Positions 17,650-26,366 of a stretch of DNA of 64,000 bases are shown piece after piece. The notes under the pieces are model-generated. The model was not told the origin of the DNA. It saw only the letters and a list, made by a program, of their open reading frames with translations, and did no database searches. The position numbers and the translations under genes were made by a program. This stretch comes from Kitasatospora sp. NA04385 (GTDB lineage: Bacteria > Actinomycetota > Actinomycetes > Streptomycetales > Streptomycetaceae). Every line of letters begins with the position of its first letter. Within the stretch, counting starts at the first letter, position 1. The stretch spans positions 5,240,267 through 5,304,266 of the forward strand of contig NZ_CP054919.1 of assembly GCF_013364235.1 (NCBI RefSeq), written 5' to 3'.

Positions 17650-17730
17650 GGTCGCTGCTGCTGCCGCCGCCTGGTCGGCTAGGCCCGCTGCCCGCCTGGT
17701 CGGCTAGGCCCGCGGCCGCCGCCTGGTCGT
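17631..17730 (+). repeat. Imperfect repeats of the gene's 3' end including the stop codon
   Basis: The string CGCCTGGTCGG(T/C)TAGG occurs at the end of the preceding gene (17635-17650), again near 17669-17684 and again near 17694-17709, and a decayed fourth copy lacks the TAG. Each copy can encode Arg-Leu-Val-Gly-stop. Spacing is irregular (about 25-34 bases). It looks like local slippage duplication of the gene tail. The rest of 17650-17857 shows nothing else. Confidence 0.75.
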
Positions 17731-17857
17731 GGTCGGCCGCCGCAGGTCAGGCCGTCCTTCGTACGGCGCAGCCGCGGGCCCGAGCTGTTGCCGGGGGTGG
17801 GGGCGGTGCTTTGACTGGAGCGGAATGTCCCGGCTCCCGTGCGAGGGGTAGGTCACC

Positions 17858-18637
17858 ATGCTGTCGGCCCGCAGTCTGTTCCAGGAGATCCACGACGACG
17901 ACCAGGCGTTCCGGCTGTTCTGTTCGATCGCCGCCAAGGGCGAGGACCAGGGCGGCTGGGAGAACGGCCGGATCGCCCGGCTGGTGCCGGACCCGGAGCT
18001 GGCGCCGAAGGTGGCCCGGCACGGTGCCGACGAGGACAAGCACGGCCGGATCTTCAAGGCGCTGATGCACAAGCGCGGCCTGGCCGAGCGGGACGTCCCG
18101 GACGACACCGACTACACGATGATCCTGGAGCGGCAGGGCATCGGCCTGGCGCACTCCCGGCTGCGCCGGGACGAGCCGCTGACCGAGCAGGACGTGATCA
18201 CGTACCTGGCGCACAGCCGGGTGACCGAGCAGCGGGCCTCCGAGCAGATGCTGATGCTGAAGCGGATCTTCGGCGACCACCCCGAGCTCGGCCGGGCGGT
18301 GCGGATGATCTCCAACGACGAGGACAACCACCTGGCGTTCTGCCACGAGGAGCTGCTGCGGCTCGCGTACCACGGGCACGGCCGGGCCATCCTGGACACC
18401 CTGCAGGCCACCGCCCGGGCCGAGATCCGCACCTACCGGGACGTCAGCCTGGCCGTGATGGCGCACCTGGGCGAGCTGCTGCGCTGGCCGCGGGCGAAGT
18501 CGGCGGCGCTGGCGGCGGGCATCCACGCGGTGTACGCGTACGAGCGGGCGGGCGGCTGGCGGCGGATGACCACGCTGAAGATGCCGACCCGGTTGAACGC
18601 GCTGGGCGGGCCCGCGCCGCACGAGCAGTTCGCCTGA
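17858..18637 (+). CDS. Ferritin-like domain protein
   Basis: 259 aa, nearly all helical. Metal-type residues recur in the ferritin-like pattern: a glutamate in KGEDQGGWENGR, DEDKHGRIF near residue 60, TEQRASEQMLM and NDEDNHLAFCHEELLR near residue 150. These supply two E-x-x-H-like pairs suited to a di-iron site. No signal peptide. ATG start with GAGG about 12 nt upstream. Role unknown; iron storage or a di-iron oxidase are both possible. Confidence 0.8.
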   Translation: MLSARSLFQEIHDDDQAFRLFCSIAAKGEDQGGWENGRIARLVPDPELAPKVARHGADEDKHGRIFKALMHKRGLAERDVPDDTDYTMILERQGIGLAHSRLRRDEPLTEQDVITYLAHSRVTEQRASEQMLMLKRIFGDHPELGRAVRMISNDEDNHLAFCHEELLRLAYHGHGRAILDTLQATARAEIRTYRDVSLAVMAHLGELLRWPRAKSAALAAGIHAVYAYERAGGWRRMTTLKMPTRLNALGGPAPHEQFA

Positions 18638-18667
18638 CCGCCCGGCGGCCGGCCGCGGGGGCCCGGT

Positions 18668-19342
18668 GTGCAGACTGACCAGGTGACATCCGAGATCTTC
18701 CCGCACAACGTCCAGCAGGTCCTCGACCTGGTCGGCATCTTCGTGTTCGCGCTGTCCGGCGGCCTGATGGCGGTCCGCAAGAACATGGACATCTTCGGCA
18801 TCTGCGTGCTGGCCGAGGCGACCGCGCTGGGCGGCGGCGTGCTGCGGGACCTGGTGATCGGGGCGCTGCCGGTGGCCGCGTTCACCAGCTTCGGGTACTT
18901 CCCCACCCCGCTGGTCGCCGGGGTGGTGGTGTTCTTCCTGCACCCCGAGGTGGAGCGGATCACCCGGGCGGTGATGGTGCTGGACGCGGCGGGCCTGGGC
19001 CTGTTCTGCGTCACCGGCACCATCAAGGCGCACACCTACGGGCTGGGCGCCGTCCCCTCGGTGGCCTGCGGCATGCTGACCGCGGCGGGCGGCGGCGTGA
19101 TCCGCGACCTGCTGGCGATGGAGCCGCCCTCGCTGCTGCGCTGGGACCGCGAGATATACGCCGTCCCGGCGCTGGTCGGCTCGGCCCTGGTGGCGATCCT
19201 GATCGGCATGGGGCGGCTGACCCCGCTGGCCGCCTCGCTGGCCGCGGTGGCCGCGTTCGCGATGCGGATGCTGGCGCTCAAGTACGGCTGGCGCGCACCT
19301 CGTGCTTGGCACCGCAACGGTTCTCGCACCAGCGAGGAGTAG
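18668..19342 (+). CDS. Trimeric intracellular cation (TRIC/UPF0126) channel family protein
   Basis: 224-aa membrane protein with seven predicted helices. Two copies of the family motif are visible: ALGGGVLRDLVIGALPVAA in the first half and AGGGVIRDLLAMEPP in the second, the internal duplication typical of bacterial TRIC channels. Likely a potassium-permeable cation channel. GTG start at 18668; GTG 18683 is possible. Its 3' end overlaps the convergent IclR gene by 65 bases, so the last 21 residues are encoded on both strands. Confidence 0.9.
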   Translation: MQTDQVTSEIFPHNVQQVLDLVGIFVFALSGGLMAVRKNMDIFGICVLAEATALGGGVLRDLVIGALPVAAFTSFGYFPTPLVAGVVVFFLHPEVERITRAVMVLDAAGLGLFCVTGTIKAHTYGLGAVPSVACGMLTAAGGGVIRDLLAMEPPSLLRWDREIYAVPALVGSALVAILIGMGRLTPLAASLAAVAAFAMRMLALKYGWRAPRAWHRNGSRTSEE

Positions 19343-20099
19343 GCGAGCCGCCGTACGCCAGCGAGATCGCCTCGACCGTGCAGAGCAGCTCCGGCAGCAG
19401 CTTGCTCAGCTCGGTCACCGAGGCGACCCGGACCGGGGCGGAGATCGAGCAGGCGGCGATGGCGGTGCCCTCGGTGCCGGCGATCGGGGCGGCGATGCAG
19501 TTCACCGCCTCCTGGTACTCGGCCTGGTCCACCGCCCAGCCGCGGCGGCGCACCTCGGTCAGCTCGGCCCGGAACTCCTCCGGGCCGCGGATCGACTGCG
19601 GGGTGCGGGCCGGGAAGTCCGCCTCGGCGAGGAAGGCGGCGAGCTTGTCCGCGGGCAGGTCCGCGAGCAGCACCTTGCCCGCCGCGGTGGCCACCGCGGG
19701 CGCGCGCCGGCCGATCCGGCTGGCCTCGCCCAGCCAGCCGAGGCCGTGGTCCGGGTACTTGGCCTCGACCTTGTCCAGGTACAGCACCTCGTCCGCCTCC
19801 AGCACCGACAGGTGCACGGTGTGCCCGTAGCGCTCGTTGAGCACCGCCAGGTACGGCGCGGCGACCTGCCGGATGTCGATGCCCTCCAGGGCCTGGTGGG
19901 CGAGCGCGAACAGCCGGCCGCCGAGGCGGTAGCGCTGGTCGGACTGCCGGTGGACGAAACCGTGCTCCTGCAGGGTGCGCAGCAGCCGCAGCGCGGTGGA
20001 CTTGTGCACGCCGATCTTCGCGGCGGCCTGTTCCAGCGAGGCCGGGCCCTCGCCCAGCGACGCCAGGATGGTCAGCGCACGGTCGACCGTCTGGGACAC
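19278..20099 (-). CDS. IclR-family transcriptional regulator
   Basis: 273 aa. Winged helix at residues 3-65 (VDRALTILASLGEGPASLEQAAAKIGVHKSTALRLLRTL) followed by an IclR effector domain with HLSVLEADEVLYLDKVE and a conserved cysteine region near NCIAAPI. The C-terminus carries an unusual extra CENRC segment. GTG start at 20099 with GGGAGGGG 4-6 nt upstream. It differs in sequence from NdgR. A TTGCA-N5-TGCAA dyad at 20145-20159 in the divergent gap with the cysteine desulfurase gene is a probable operator. Confidence 0.92.
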   Translation of the reverse strand: MSQTVDRALTILASLGEGPASLEQAAAKIGVHKSTALRLLRTLQEHGFVHRQSDQRYRLGGRLFALAHQALEGIDIRQVAAPYLAVLNERYGHTVHLSVLEADEVLYLDKVEAKYPDHGLGWLGEASRIGRRAPAVATAAGKVLLADLPADKLAAFLAEADFPARTPQSIRGPEEFRAELTEVRRRGWAVDQAEYQEAVNCIAAPIAGTEGTAIAACSISAPVRVASVTELSKLLPELLCTVEAISLAYGGSPTPRWCENRCGAKHEVRASRT

Positions 20100-20144
20100 G
20101 GCCCCTCCCTCTCACAGCAGCGTGGCCGGAAGGCTAACGGCGCG

Positions 20145-20159
20145 TTGCAGAGGGTGCAA
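20145..20159. promoter_or_regulatory. Candidate IclR operator
   Basis: TTGCA-GAGGG-TGCAA is a perfect 5-base dyad with a 5-base centre, 46 bases from the IclR start and 44 bases from the cysteine desulfurase start. IclR-family operators are short dyads of this size. Regulation of either neighbour is inference. Confidence 0.5.
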
Positions 20160-20202
20160 TGGCCAAATCGTGACTCTTCGGCCGCCTACACTGGTTCCCG
20201 CT

Positions 20203-21384
20203 ATGGCATACCTCGACCACGCCGCCACCACCCCGATGCTGCCCGAGTCGATCGCCGCGATGACGGCGCAGTTCGGCGTCGTCGGCAACGCCTCCTCGCT
20301 GCACGCCGCCGGCCGGCGGGCCCGCAGAGTGGTCGAGGAGTCCCGGGAGTCGCTCGGCGAGTCGCTCGGCGCCCGCCCCAGCGAGATCGTCCTCACCGGC
20401 GGCGGCACCGAGTCCGACAACCTGGCGGTCAAGGGCCTGTACTGGGCCCGGCACGACGCCGACCCGGCCCGCCGCCGGGTGCTGAGCAGCCCGGTCGAGC
20501 ACCACGCGGTGCTGGACGCGGTGCACTGGCTGGCCGAGCACGAGGGCGCCGAGGTCGAGTACCTGCCGGTGGACGGGCTCGGCCGGGTCCACCCGGAGGC
20601 GCTGCGCGAGGCGATCGAGCGGGATCCGGGGTCGGTCGCGCTGGTCACCGTGATGTGGGCCAACAACGAGGTGGGCACCATCCAGCCGGTCCGCGAACTC
20701 GCGGCCGTCGCCGCCGAGTTCGGCGTGCCGATGCACTCCGACGCGGTGCAGGCGCTGGGCCAGGTGCCGGTGTCCTTCGCCGACTCCGGGCTGACCGCGC
20801 TCACCGTGACCGGCCACAAGATCGGCGGCCCGTACGGCGTCGGCGCGCTGCTGCTGGCCCGCTCCGCCAAGCCCGTCCCGCTGCTGCACGGCGGCGGCCA
20901 GGAGCGCGACGTGCGCTCCGGCACGCTGGACGTGCCGGGCGCGGCCGGGTTCGCGGTGGCCGCCGCGCTGGCCGTCGAGCGGCAGCCCGGGTACGCGGGC
21001 GCGGTCGGCGCGCTGCGCGACGAGCTGCTGGCCGCGGTCCGCTCGGCCGCGCCGGACGCGGTGCTCAACGGCGACCCGGGCGCGGACGGGCGGCTGCCCG
21101 CGAACGCGCACTTCTCCTTCCCCGGCTGCGAGGGCGACGCGCTGCTGATGCTGCTGGACGCGGCGGGCGTCGAGTGCTCGACCGGCTCGGCCTGCTCGGC
21201 CGGCGTCCCGCAGCCCAGCCACGTGCTGCTGGCGATGGGCGTGGAACCGGAGCCGGCCCGGGCCTCGCTGCGGTTCTCGCTCGGCCACACCTCCACCGCC
21301 GCGGACGTGGCGGCGCTGGCCGCGGCGCTGCCCGGCGCGGTGGAGCGGGCCCGGCGGGCCGGGCTGGTGCGCGCCGCCCGGTGA
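20203..21384 (+). CDS. Cysteine desulfurase (class V aminotransferase)
   Basis: 393-aa PLP enzyme of the NifS/IscS family that moves sulfur from cysteine to an active-site cysteine persulfide. Opens with YLDHAATTPM, PLP lysine is in TGHKIGGPYG, catalytic cysteine in the short loop STGSACSAG. It lies upstream of mnmA, which needs such sulfur for tRNA 2-thiouridine, though a MarR/MFS pair stands between. ATG 20203 has no ribosome site; TACACT at 20187-20192 lies 10 bases upstream, so the leader is at most a few bases. Confidence 0.95.
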   Translation: MAYLDHAATTPMLPESIAAMTAQFGVVGNASSLHAAGRRARRVVEESRESLGESLGARPSEIVLTGGGTESDNLAVKGLYWARHDADPARRRVLSSPVEHHAVLDAVHWLAEHEGAEVEYLPVDGLGRVHPEALREAIERDPGSVALVTVMWANNEVGTIQPVRELAAVAAEFGVPMHSDAVQALGQVPVSFADSGLTALTVTGHKIGGPYGVGALLLARSAKPVPLLHGGGQERDVRSGTLDVPGAAGFAVAAALAVERQPGYAGAVGALRDELLAAVRSAAPDAVLNGDPGADGRLPANAHFSFPGCEGDALLMLLDAAGVECSTGSACSAGVPQPSHVLLAMGVEPEPARASLRFSLGHTSTAADVAALAAALPGAVERARRAGLVRAAR

Positions 21385-21420
21385 GCTGAGGTTCCGTACG
21401 GGACCTTCTGCTTCGGGACG

Positions 21421-21426
21421 TACTCT
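21421..21426 (+). promoter_or_regulatory. -10 box for leaderless MarR gene
   Basis: TACTCT is followed by exactly six bases (GGGGGC) and the ATG at 21433, the same geometry as the HAD and MetE-like genes in this window. A near-perfect 16-base dyad with centre CCGTACGG at about 21391-21406 lies just upstream and could be an operator. Confidence 0.55.
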
Positions 21427-21432
21427 GGGGGC

Positions 21433-21924
21433 ATGAACGCACCCCTGCCCGAGCGCACCGTCCGCGACCTGACCGGGATGCTGGTCCAGGCCGCGCACGC
21501 GATGAACACCCGGCTGTCGCTGGCGCTGGCCGCGATCGACAGCTCCCCGCGCAAGCACTGCGTGCTGCTGCACGCGATGGAGGCCGAGCGCACCCAGTCC
21601 CAGCTGGCCGCGATCGCCGGCCTGGACAAGACGACCATGGTGGTCACCGCCGACGAGCTGGAGCGGGACGGCCTGGCCGAGCGCCACCCGTCCGCGACCG
21701 ACCGGCGGGTGAAGGTCATCCGGGTCACCCCCGCGGGCGAGGAGCTGGTGCGGCGCGGCGAGGTGATCGTCGACCGGGTGCACGGGGAGGCGCTGGGCGA
21801 GCTGTCGGCGGGGGAGCGGCAGGTGTTCGTGGATGCGCTGGACCGGCTCCAGCAGGCGGCCGAGTTCCCGATGACGGGCGAGGGCGGCGTGGTGCGCAGG
21901 CCGCGGCGGGCCCGGCAGGGCTGA
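21433..21924 (+). CDS. MarR-family transcriptional regulator
   Basis: 163 aa. Winged helix with TQSQLAAIAGLDKTTMVVTADELERDGLAERHPSATDRR-type core at residues about 55-95, including the conserved DRR wing, flanked by dimerisation helices. Directly upstream of a drug-efflux-type MFS gene, the standard repressor/pump arrangement, so it probably represses that pump until a ligand binds. Confidence 0.92.
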   Translation: MNAPLPERTVRDLTGMLVQAAHAMNTRLSLALAAIDSSPRKHCVLLHAMEAERTQSQLAAIAGLDKTTMVVTADELERDGLAERHPSATDRRVKVIRVTPAGEELVRRGEVIVDRVHGEALGELSAGERQVFVDALDRLQQAAEFPMTGEGGVVRRPRRARQG

Positions 21925-21936
21925 CCGTTCACTTCC

Positions 21937-21963
21937 AGATCGTCTACTACAAAACTATCTGCT
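21937..21963. promoter_or_regulatory. AT-rich promoter/operator upstream of the MFS gene
   Basis: A stretch unusually rich in A and T for this genome (around CTACTACAAAACTATC) lies between the MarR stop and the MFS start, bounded by AGAT and ATCT and containing the direct repeats CTACTAC and CTGCTAC. It is the natural place for the pump promoter and a MarR operator; exact elements cannot be fixed by eye. Confidence 0.45.
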
Positions 21964-22018
21964 ACGGTCTCTCTTGTCGGGAGAGCGCGTCCGCGCACCC
22001 CCGGGGAGGGAGAGAACC

Positions 22019-23431
22019 GTGTCCGAGAACCCGTCGCGCGCCCGCTGGCTGGCCCTCGCGGTGGTGTGCGCCGGAATGCTGATGGTGATCCTGGACGGGT
22101 CCATCACCACCGTCGCGCTGCCCGCCATCCAGGCCGACCTGCACACCGGGCCGGCCGCCCTGGCCTGGGTGGTGGACGCCTACGTGGTCGCCTTCGGCGG
22201 ACTGCTGTTGCTCGCCGGGCGGCTCGGCGACCTGCTCGGCCGCCGCCGGGTCTACCTCGCCGGGATCGCCGGCTTCACCGTCGCCTCCGTGCTCTGCGGC
22301 CTCGCCGTCAACGCCGGGACGCTGATCGCCGCCCGCTTCCTGCAGGGCGTCGGCGGCGCGACGGCCTCCGCCGTCGGCCTCGGCATGGTGGTCGCGCTGT
22401 TCCCCGACCCCGCCGAGCGGGCCAGGGCGTTCGGCGCCGTCGGCTTCACCGGCGCCGCGGGCGCCTCGCTCGGCCAGGTGCTCGGCGGCGTCCTCACCCA
22501 GGGCCTCGGCTGGCACTGGATCTTCTTCATCAACCTGCCGATCGGCGCCGCCGCCCTGCTCGCCGGGCGCCGCCTGCTCGCCGACGACCGCGGCCCCGGC
22601 CTCAAGGCGGGCGCCGACGCCCCCGGCGCCGCCCTGGTCACCGGCGGACTGATGCTCGGCGTCTACACCATCGTCGAGGGCGGCCCGGCCGGCTGGACCT
22701 CCGCCCGCACCCTGGCCACCGGCGCCGCCGCGCTCGTCCTGCTCGCCGCCTTCCTGCTCCGGCAGGCCCGCACCGCCACCCCGCTGCTCCCGCTGCGGAT
22801 CCTCGCCCGGCGTACCACCGCGCTCGCCAACCTGATCCAACTCCTGATGCTGGCCGCCCTGTTCGGCTTCCAGATCCTGCTCGCCCTGTACCTCCAGCAG
22901 GTCCAGCACTACGGCGCGCTGGCCACCGGCCTGGCCATGCTGCCCGCCGCCCTCACCATCGCCGCCGTCTCGCTGCTGCTCGCCGCCCGCGCCATCGCCC
23001 GGCTCGGCGAACGCCGCACCCTGCTGCTCGGCCTAGCCCTGCTCACCGTCGCCATCGCCCTGCTCACCCGGCTCCCGGCCGGACACCTGGACTACGCCGC
23101 CGACGTGCTGCCCACCCTGCTCGGCGCCGCCGGGTTCGGCCTCGCCGCCACCGCCCTCACCGCGCTCGGCATGGCCGACGCCCGCCCCGAGGACGCCGGC
23201 CTGCTCTCCGGCCTGCTCAACACCACCCAGCAGGTCGGCGCCGCGCTCGGCGTCGCCGTCCTCACCGCGCTGGCCGCCGGACGCGGCACCGGCGGCTTCC
23301 ACCTCGCCTTCGGCACCGGCGCCGCGCTGCTGGCCGCCGCGTTCCTGCTGGCCCTCGCGCTGCCCCGGCAGCGGCCCGCCGCCGGCGCCGAACCGGCCGG
23401 CGCCGAGCCCCCCGCCCTGGTCCACGGCTGA
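22019..23431 (+). CDS. MFS transporter, DHA2 (14-helix) drug-efflux type
   Basis: 470-aa integral membrane protein. Begins with a helix containing VVCAGMLMVILDGSITTVALPAI, the DHA2 motif D1, then RLGDLLGRRRVYLAG (motif A) and GGATASAVGLGMV. Thirteen to fourteen helices fit. Probably a proton-coupled exporter of a toxic compound. GTG start at 22019 with GGGGAGGG 7 nt upstream. Regulated by the adjacent MarR protein, by inference. Confidence 0.92.
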   Translation: MSENPSRARWLALAVVCAGMLMVILDGSITTVALPAIQADLHTGPAALAWVVDAYVVAFGGLLLLAGRLGDLLGRRRVYLAGIAGFTVASVLCGLAVNAGTLIAARFLQGVGGATASAVGLGMVVALFPDPAERARAFGAVGFTGAAGASLGQVLGGVLTQGLGWHWIFFINLPIGAAALLAGRRLLADDRGPGLKAGADAPGAALVTGGLMLGVYTIVEGGPAGWTSARTLATGAAALVLLAAFLLRQARTATPLLPLRILARRTTALANLIQLLMLAALFGFQILLALYLQQVQHYGALATGLAMLPAALTIAAVSLLLAARAIARLGERRTLLLGLALLTVAIALLTRLPAGHLDYAADVLPTLLGAAGFGLAATALTALGMADARPEDAGLLSGLLNTTQQVGAALGVAVLTALAAGRGTGGFHLAFGTGAALLAAAFLLALALPRQRPAAGAEPAGAEPPALVHG

Positions 23432-23472
23432 CCGCCGGGGCGCCGGCCGTCCCCGTTACGCTTGGAGGCACC

Positions 23473-24606
23473 ATGACTGACTTCCCCGGCGCCCCGACCA
23501 CCCCGTCCACCGGCCGCCTGCGCGTGCTCGCCGCGATGTCCGGCGGCGTCGACTCCGCCGTCGCCGCCGCCCGGGCCGTCGAGGCCGGCCACGAGGTGAC
23601 CGGCGTCCACCTGGCGCTCGCCAGCAACCCGCAGTCCTTCCGCACCGGCGCCCGCGGCTGCTGCACCCTGGAGGACTCCCGGGACGCCCGCCGCGCCGCC
23701 GACGTGATCGGCATCCCGTTCTACGTCTGGGACTTGGCCGAGCGCTTCCGCGAGGACGTGATCGACGACTTCGTCGCCGAGTACGCCGCCGGGCGCACCC
23801 CCAACCCGTGCCTGCGCTGCAACGAGAAGATCAAGTTCGCCGCGCTGCTCGACAAGGCGGTCGCGCTCGGCTTCGACGCCGTCTGCACCGGCCACTACGC
23901 CCGGATCGTCGACCACGCCGACGGCACCCGCGAACTGCACCGCGCCGTCGACGCCGCCAAGGACCAGTCCTACGTCCTCGGCGTGCTCGACGCCGAACAG
24001 CTCGCCCACTCGCTGTTCCCGCTCGGCGACACCACCAAGGACGTCATCCGCGCGGAGGCCGAACGGCGCGGCCTCGCCGTCGCCAAGAAGCCCGACAGCC
24101 ACGACATCTGCTTCATCACCGACGGCGACACCCAGGGCTTCCTGGCCGAGCGCCTCGGCACCGCCACCGGCGACATCCTCGACACCGACGGCACCAAGCT
24201 CGGCGAGCACGACGGCGCGTACGGCTTCACCATCGGCCAGCGCAAGGGCCTGCGCCTCGGCCGCCCCGCCGCCGACGGCAAGCCCCGCTACGTCCTCGAC
24301 ATCTCCCCGGTGAACAACACCGTCACCGTCGGCCCGGTCGAAGGACTCGACGTGCACGCCCTGACCGCCATCCGCCCCCGCTGGTGCGGCACCCCCGCCG
24401 TCGGCGAGGGCCGCTACACCGCCCAGCTGCGCGCCCACGGCGAGGAGGTCCCGGTCACCGCCGTCCTGGGCGAGGACGAACTGCACGTCCGCCTCGACAC
24501 CCCGGCCCGCGGCATCGCCCCCGGCCAGGCCGTGGTGCTGTACGACGGCACCCGGGTGGTCGGCTCGGCCACCATCGCGAGCACCGAACGGGCCGTCGCG
24601 GTCTAG
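23473..24606 (+). CDS. mnmA: tRNA 2-thiouridine(34) synthase
   Basis: 377 aa. Adds sulfur to U34 of Lys, Glu and Gln tRNAs using persulfide sulfur. PP-loop SGGVDS near residue 24, first catalytic cysteine in TPNPCLRCN, second in HDICFI, and the C-terminal beta-barrel block GFTIGQRKGL are intact. ATG 23473 with GGAGG 5 nt upstream; a TACGCT -10-like box lies 10 bases before the ATG. The 3' end overlaps the convergent HEAT-repeat gene by 4 bases. Confidence 0.97.
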   Translation: MTDFPGAPTTPSTGRLRVLAAMSGGVDSAVAAARAVEAGHEVTGVHLALASNPQSFRTGARGCCTLEDSRDARRAADVIGIPFYVWDLAERFREDVIDDFVAEYAAGRTPNPCLRCNEKIKFAALLDKAVALGFDAVCTGHYARIVDHADGTRELHRAVDAAKDQSYVLGVLDAEQLAHSLFPLGDTTKDVIRAEAERRGLAVAKKPDSHDICFITDGDTQGFLAERLGTATGDILDTDGTKLGEHDGAYGFTIGQRKGLRLGRPAADGKPRYVLDISPVNNTVTVGPVEGLDVHALTAIRPRWCGTPAVGEGRYTAQLRAHGEEVPVTAVLGEDELHVRLDTPARGIAPGQAVVLYDGTRVVGSATIASTERAVAV

Positions 24607-26249
24607 TGCCCCACTTCGAAGTCGACTTCCTCCAGGTGTGACAGCGGCGGCACGGTGACCGCCTCGCCGCGCAGCGCCCGGCGCAGGACCTCGCGCAGCC
24701 GCTCGTCGTCCAGCACCGCCCGGTAGTCGCTGAGCCAGGACAGCCGACGGTCCAGCGACAGCGCGTGCTCCACGGCGGCCCGGGCCCCGGCGGAGAGCGG
24801 GCCGCGCCAGGACAGGGCGGCGACGGCCCGGGTGCCGAGCAGGTACGGGGCGGGGTCCTCGTGGGACCGGCGGACCGGCGGTATCCGGAGCAGCCCGCGG
24901 GCCGCCGCCTCCGGGTCCGGGGGCGGGGGCGGCTTCGCGTCATCGGCGGGGGCGTCCCAGGCGGCCAGCAGCCGCACGCCCGGGTGGTGGTCCGGCCAGG
25001 CGTGCGACTCGCCCTCCCGGGCCCACCGGGCGACCTGCGGGCGCAGCACCGCCGCGTGCTCGTGCAGCGGGAGCAGCGCGTCGTACGGTTCGGGGCGGCG
25101 CGGGTCGCCGCGTACGAAGCCCCGGCCGTTCTCCCGCTCCACCGCCGTCAACCGCCGTACCAGGTCGGGCAGGACGCGCGGGTCGCCGATCCGGGCCAGT
25201 GCCCAGCGCGCCTGGTCGGCGGTGCTGCCGTCGAGGCACTCGTCGCTGTCGGTGTCGTCCAGCAGGGCGTGCAGCGCGTCGGCGTACGGGACGGCCGCGC
25301 GGCCCAGCACGGCGAGGGCGGCTGCCGCCCGGTGCCGGACCTCTGGGGCGGGCGAGGACAGTAGCGCGCCGGCGGTGGCGGGCCAGAGCGGGCCGACGGA
25401 CGGGAGAGCCAGCAGCGGGCGCCAGCCGGCATCCAGCGCGACCTCGCACAGTTCGTGGCGGCCCGCCTCCGCAGCCGCTCGGGCCAGCCGGACGGTGAGG
25501 TGCGCCGCGAGGCGCAGCGGCAGGCTGCGGCCGGTCCAGATGATCTCCCGGCCCAGTGTCGCCGGGTGGTCGTCGTCGGGCTCGGTCCACAGCCGCTCGA
25601 CGACGGCGGGCGCCGCCGGGTCGAGGACGGCCGCCACCCACTGGTCGGCCCAGCGTTCCGGCTCGGCGGCGTCCAGCGCGGCCAGCCCCCACAGCGCGGC
25701 CAGTCGGTGGGCGGCGGCGTCCGGGCCGTCGGCGCCGTGCAGGGTGTCGGTGAGCAGGGCGCGGGCCGCGTCGTCGGCCGGGTCGGCAACCTCGCCCAGA
25801 CGGATCAACTGCTTTGCTCGAAACCAGGGTTCGCTCTCCTCGGGGATACGCGCCAGCAGCGGTGCGGCCCGCTCCGTCAGGTACAGGGCCGTCCGGCGGA
25901 CCTCTGGCTCCGGGTCGTCGAGCAGCGGCTCCACGGCGGTGCGGTGCTCGCGCCAGGCGGCGGCCCAGCCGTGCGCGTGGCGCTCGGCGGCCTCCTGTCG
26001 GCCGACGCCGACCAGGCGCGCCAGGGCGCTCAGCAGCTCCTCCCGGTTCGGCCGGTCCGGTTCGCGGACCAGGGCGATCAGGAACGGCAGCGCGGCGGGT
26101 GCGGCCGGGTCCATGCCCTTGTCCCAGCGGTACAGCGCCGGAACGACCGGCTCGCCCCGGGCGGCCCGCCGCAACTGCTCCAGCACCGGTTCGCGGGCCC
26201 GTACCGTCAACTGCCGCCACGCTTCGTCCACCGTCGTCACGCGCGGCAT
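24603..26249 (-). CDS. HEAT-repeat-like hypothetical protein
   Basis: 548 aa from ATG 26249, almost entirely helical with recurring HEAT-like units such as DPEPEVRRTALYLTERAAPLLARI, SPAPEVRHRAAAALAVLGRA and DQARWALARIGDPRVL. The repeats suggest a curved scaffold for protein binding. No membrane segment. The start is uncertain: the frame is open to 26387 but that extra lead is Pro-rich and no strong ribosome site is present at either place. Function unknown. Confidence 0.75.
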   Translation of the reverse strand: MPRVTTVDEAWRQLTVRAREPVLEQLRRAARGEPVVPALYRWDKGMDPAAPAALPFLIALVREPDRPNREELLSALARLVGVGRQEAAERHAHGWAAAWREHRTAVEPLLDDPEPEVRRTALYLTERAAPLLARIPEESEPWFRAKQLIRLGEVADPADDAARALLTDTLHGADGPDAAAHRLAALWGLAALDAAEPERWADQWVAAVLDPAAPAVVERLWTEPDDDHPATLGREIIWTGRSLPLRLAAHLTVRLARAAAEAGRHELCEVALDAGWRPLLALPSVGPLWPATAGALLSSPAPEVRHRAAAALAVLGRAAVPYADALHALLDDTDSDECLDGSTADQARWALARIGDPRVLPDLVRRLTAVERENGRGFVRGDPRRPEPYDALLPLHEHAAVLRPQVARWAREGESHAWPDHHPGVRLLAAWDAPADDAKPPPPPDPEAAARGLLRIPPVRRSHEDPAPYLLGTRAVAALSWRGPLSAGARAAVEHALSLDRRLSWLSDYRAVLDDERLREVLRRALRGEAVTVPPLSHLEEVDFEVGH

Positions 26250-26366
26250 GGTGGCAGGCGGGGGGAGCGGGGGCCAGGGGTTTTCCGGGGGCGCTGGAGG
26301 GCTGCCGGGAAGGTGGGGTTCCGCTTGGAATCGGCGCTCCGGGGCGGCGGACGACAGGGGGCCTCG

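Noticed and set aside
19278..20099. IclR regulator as NdgR
   Set aside because: The sequence differs from the NdgR I remember, and no leuCD genes are adjacent.
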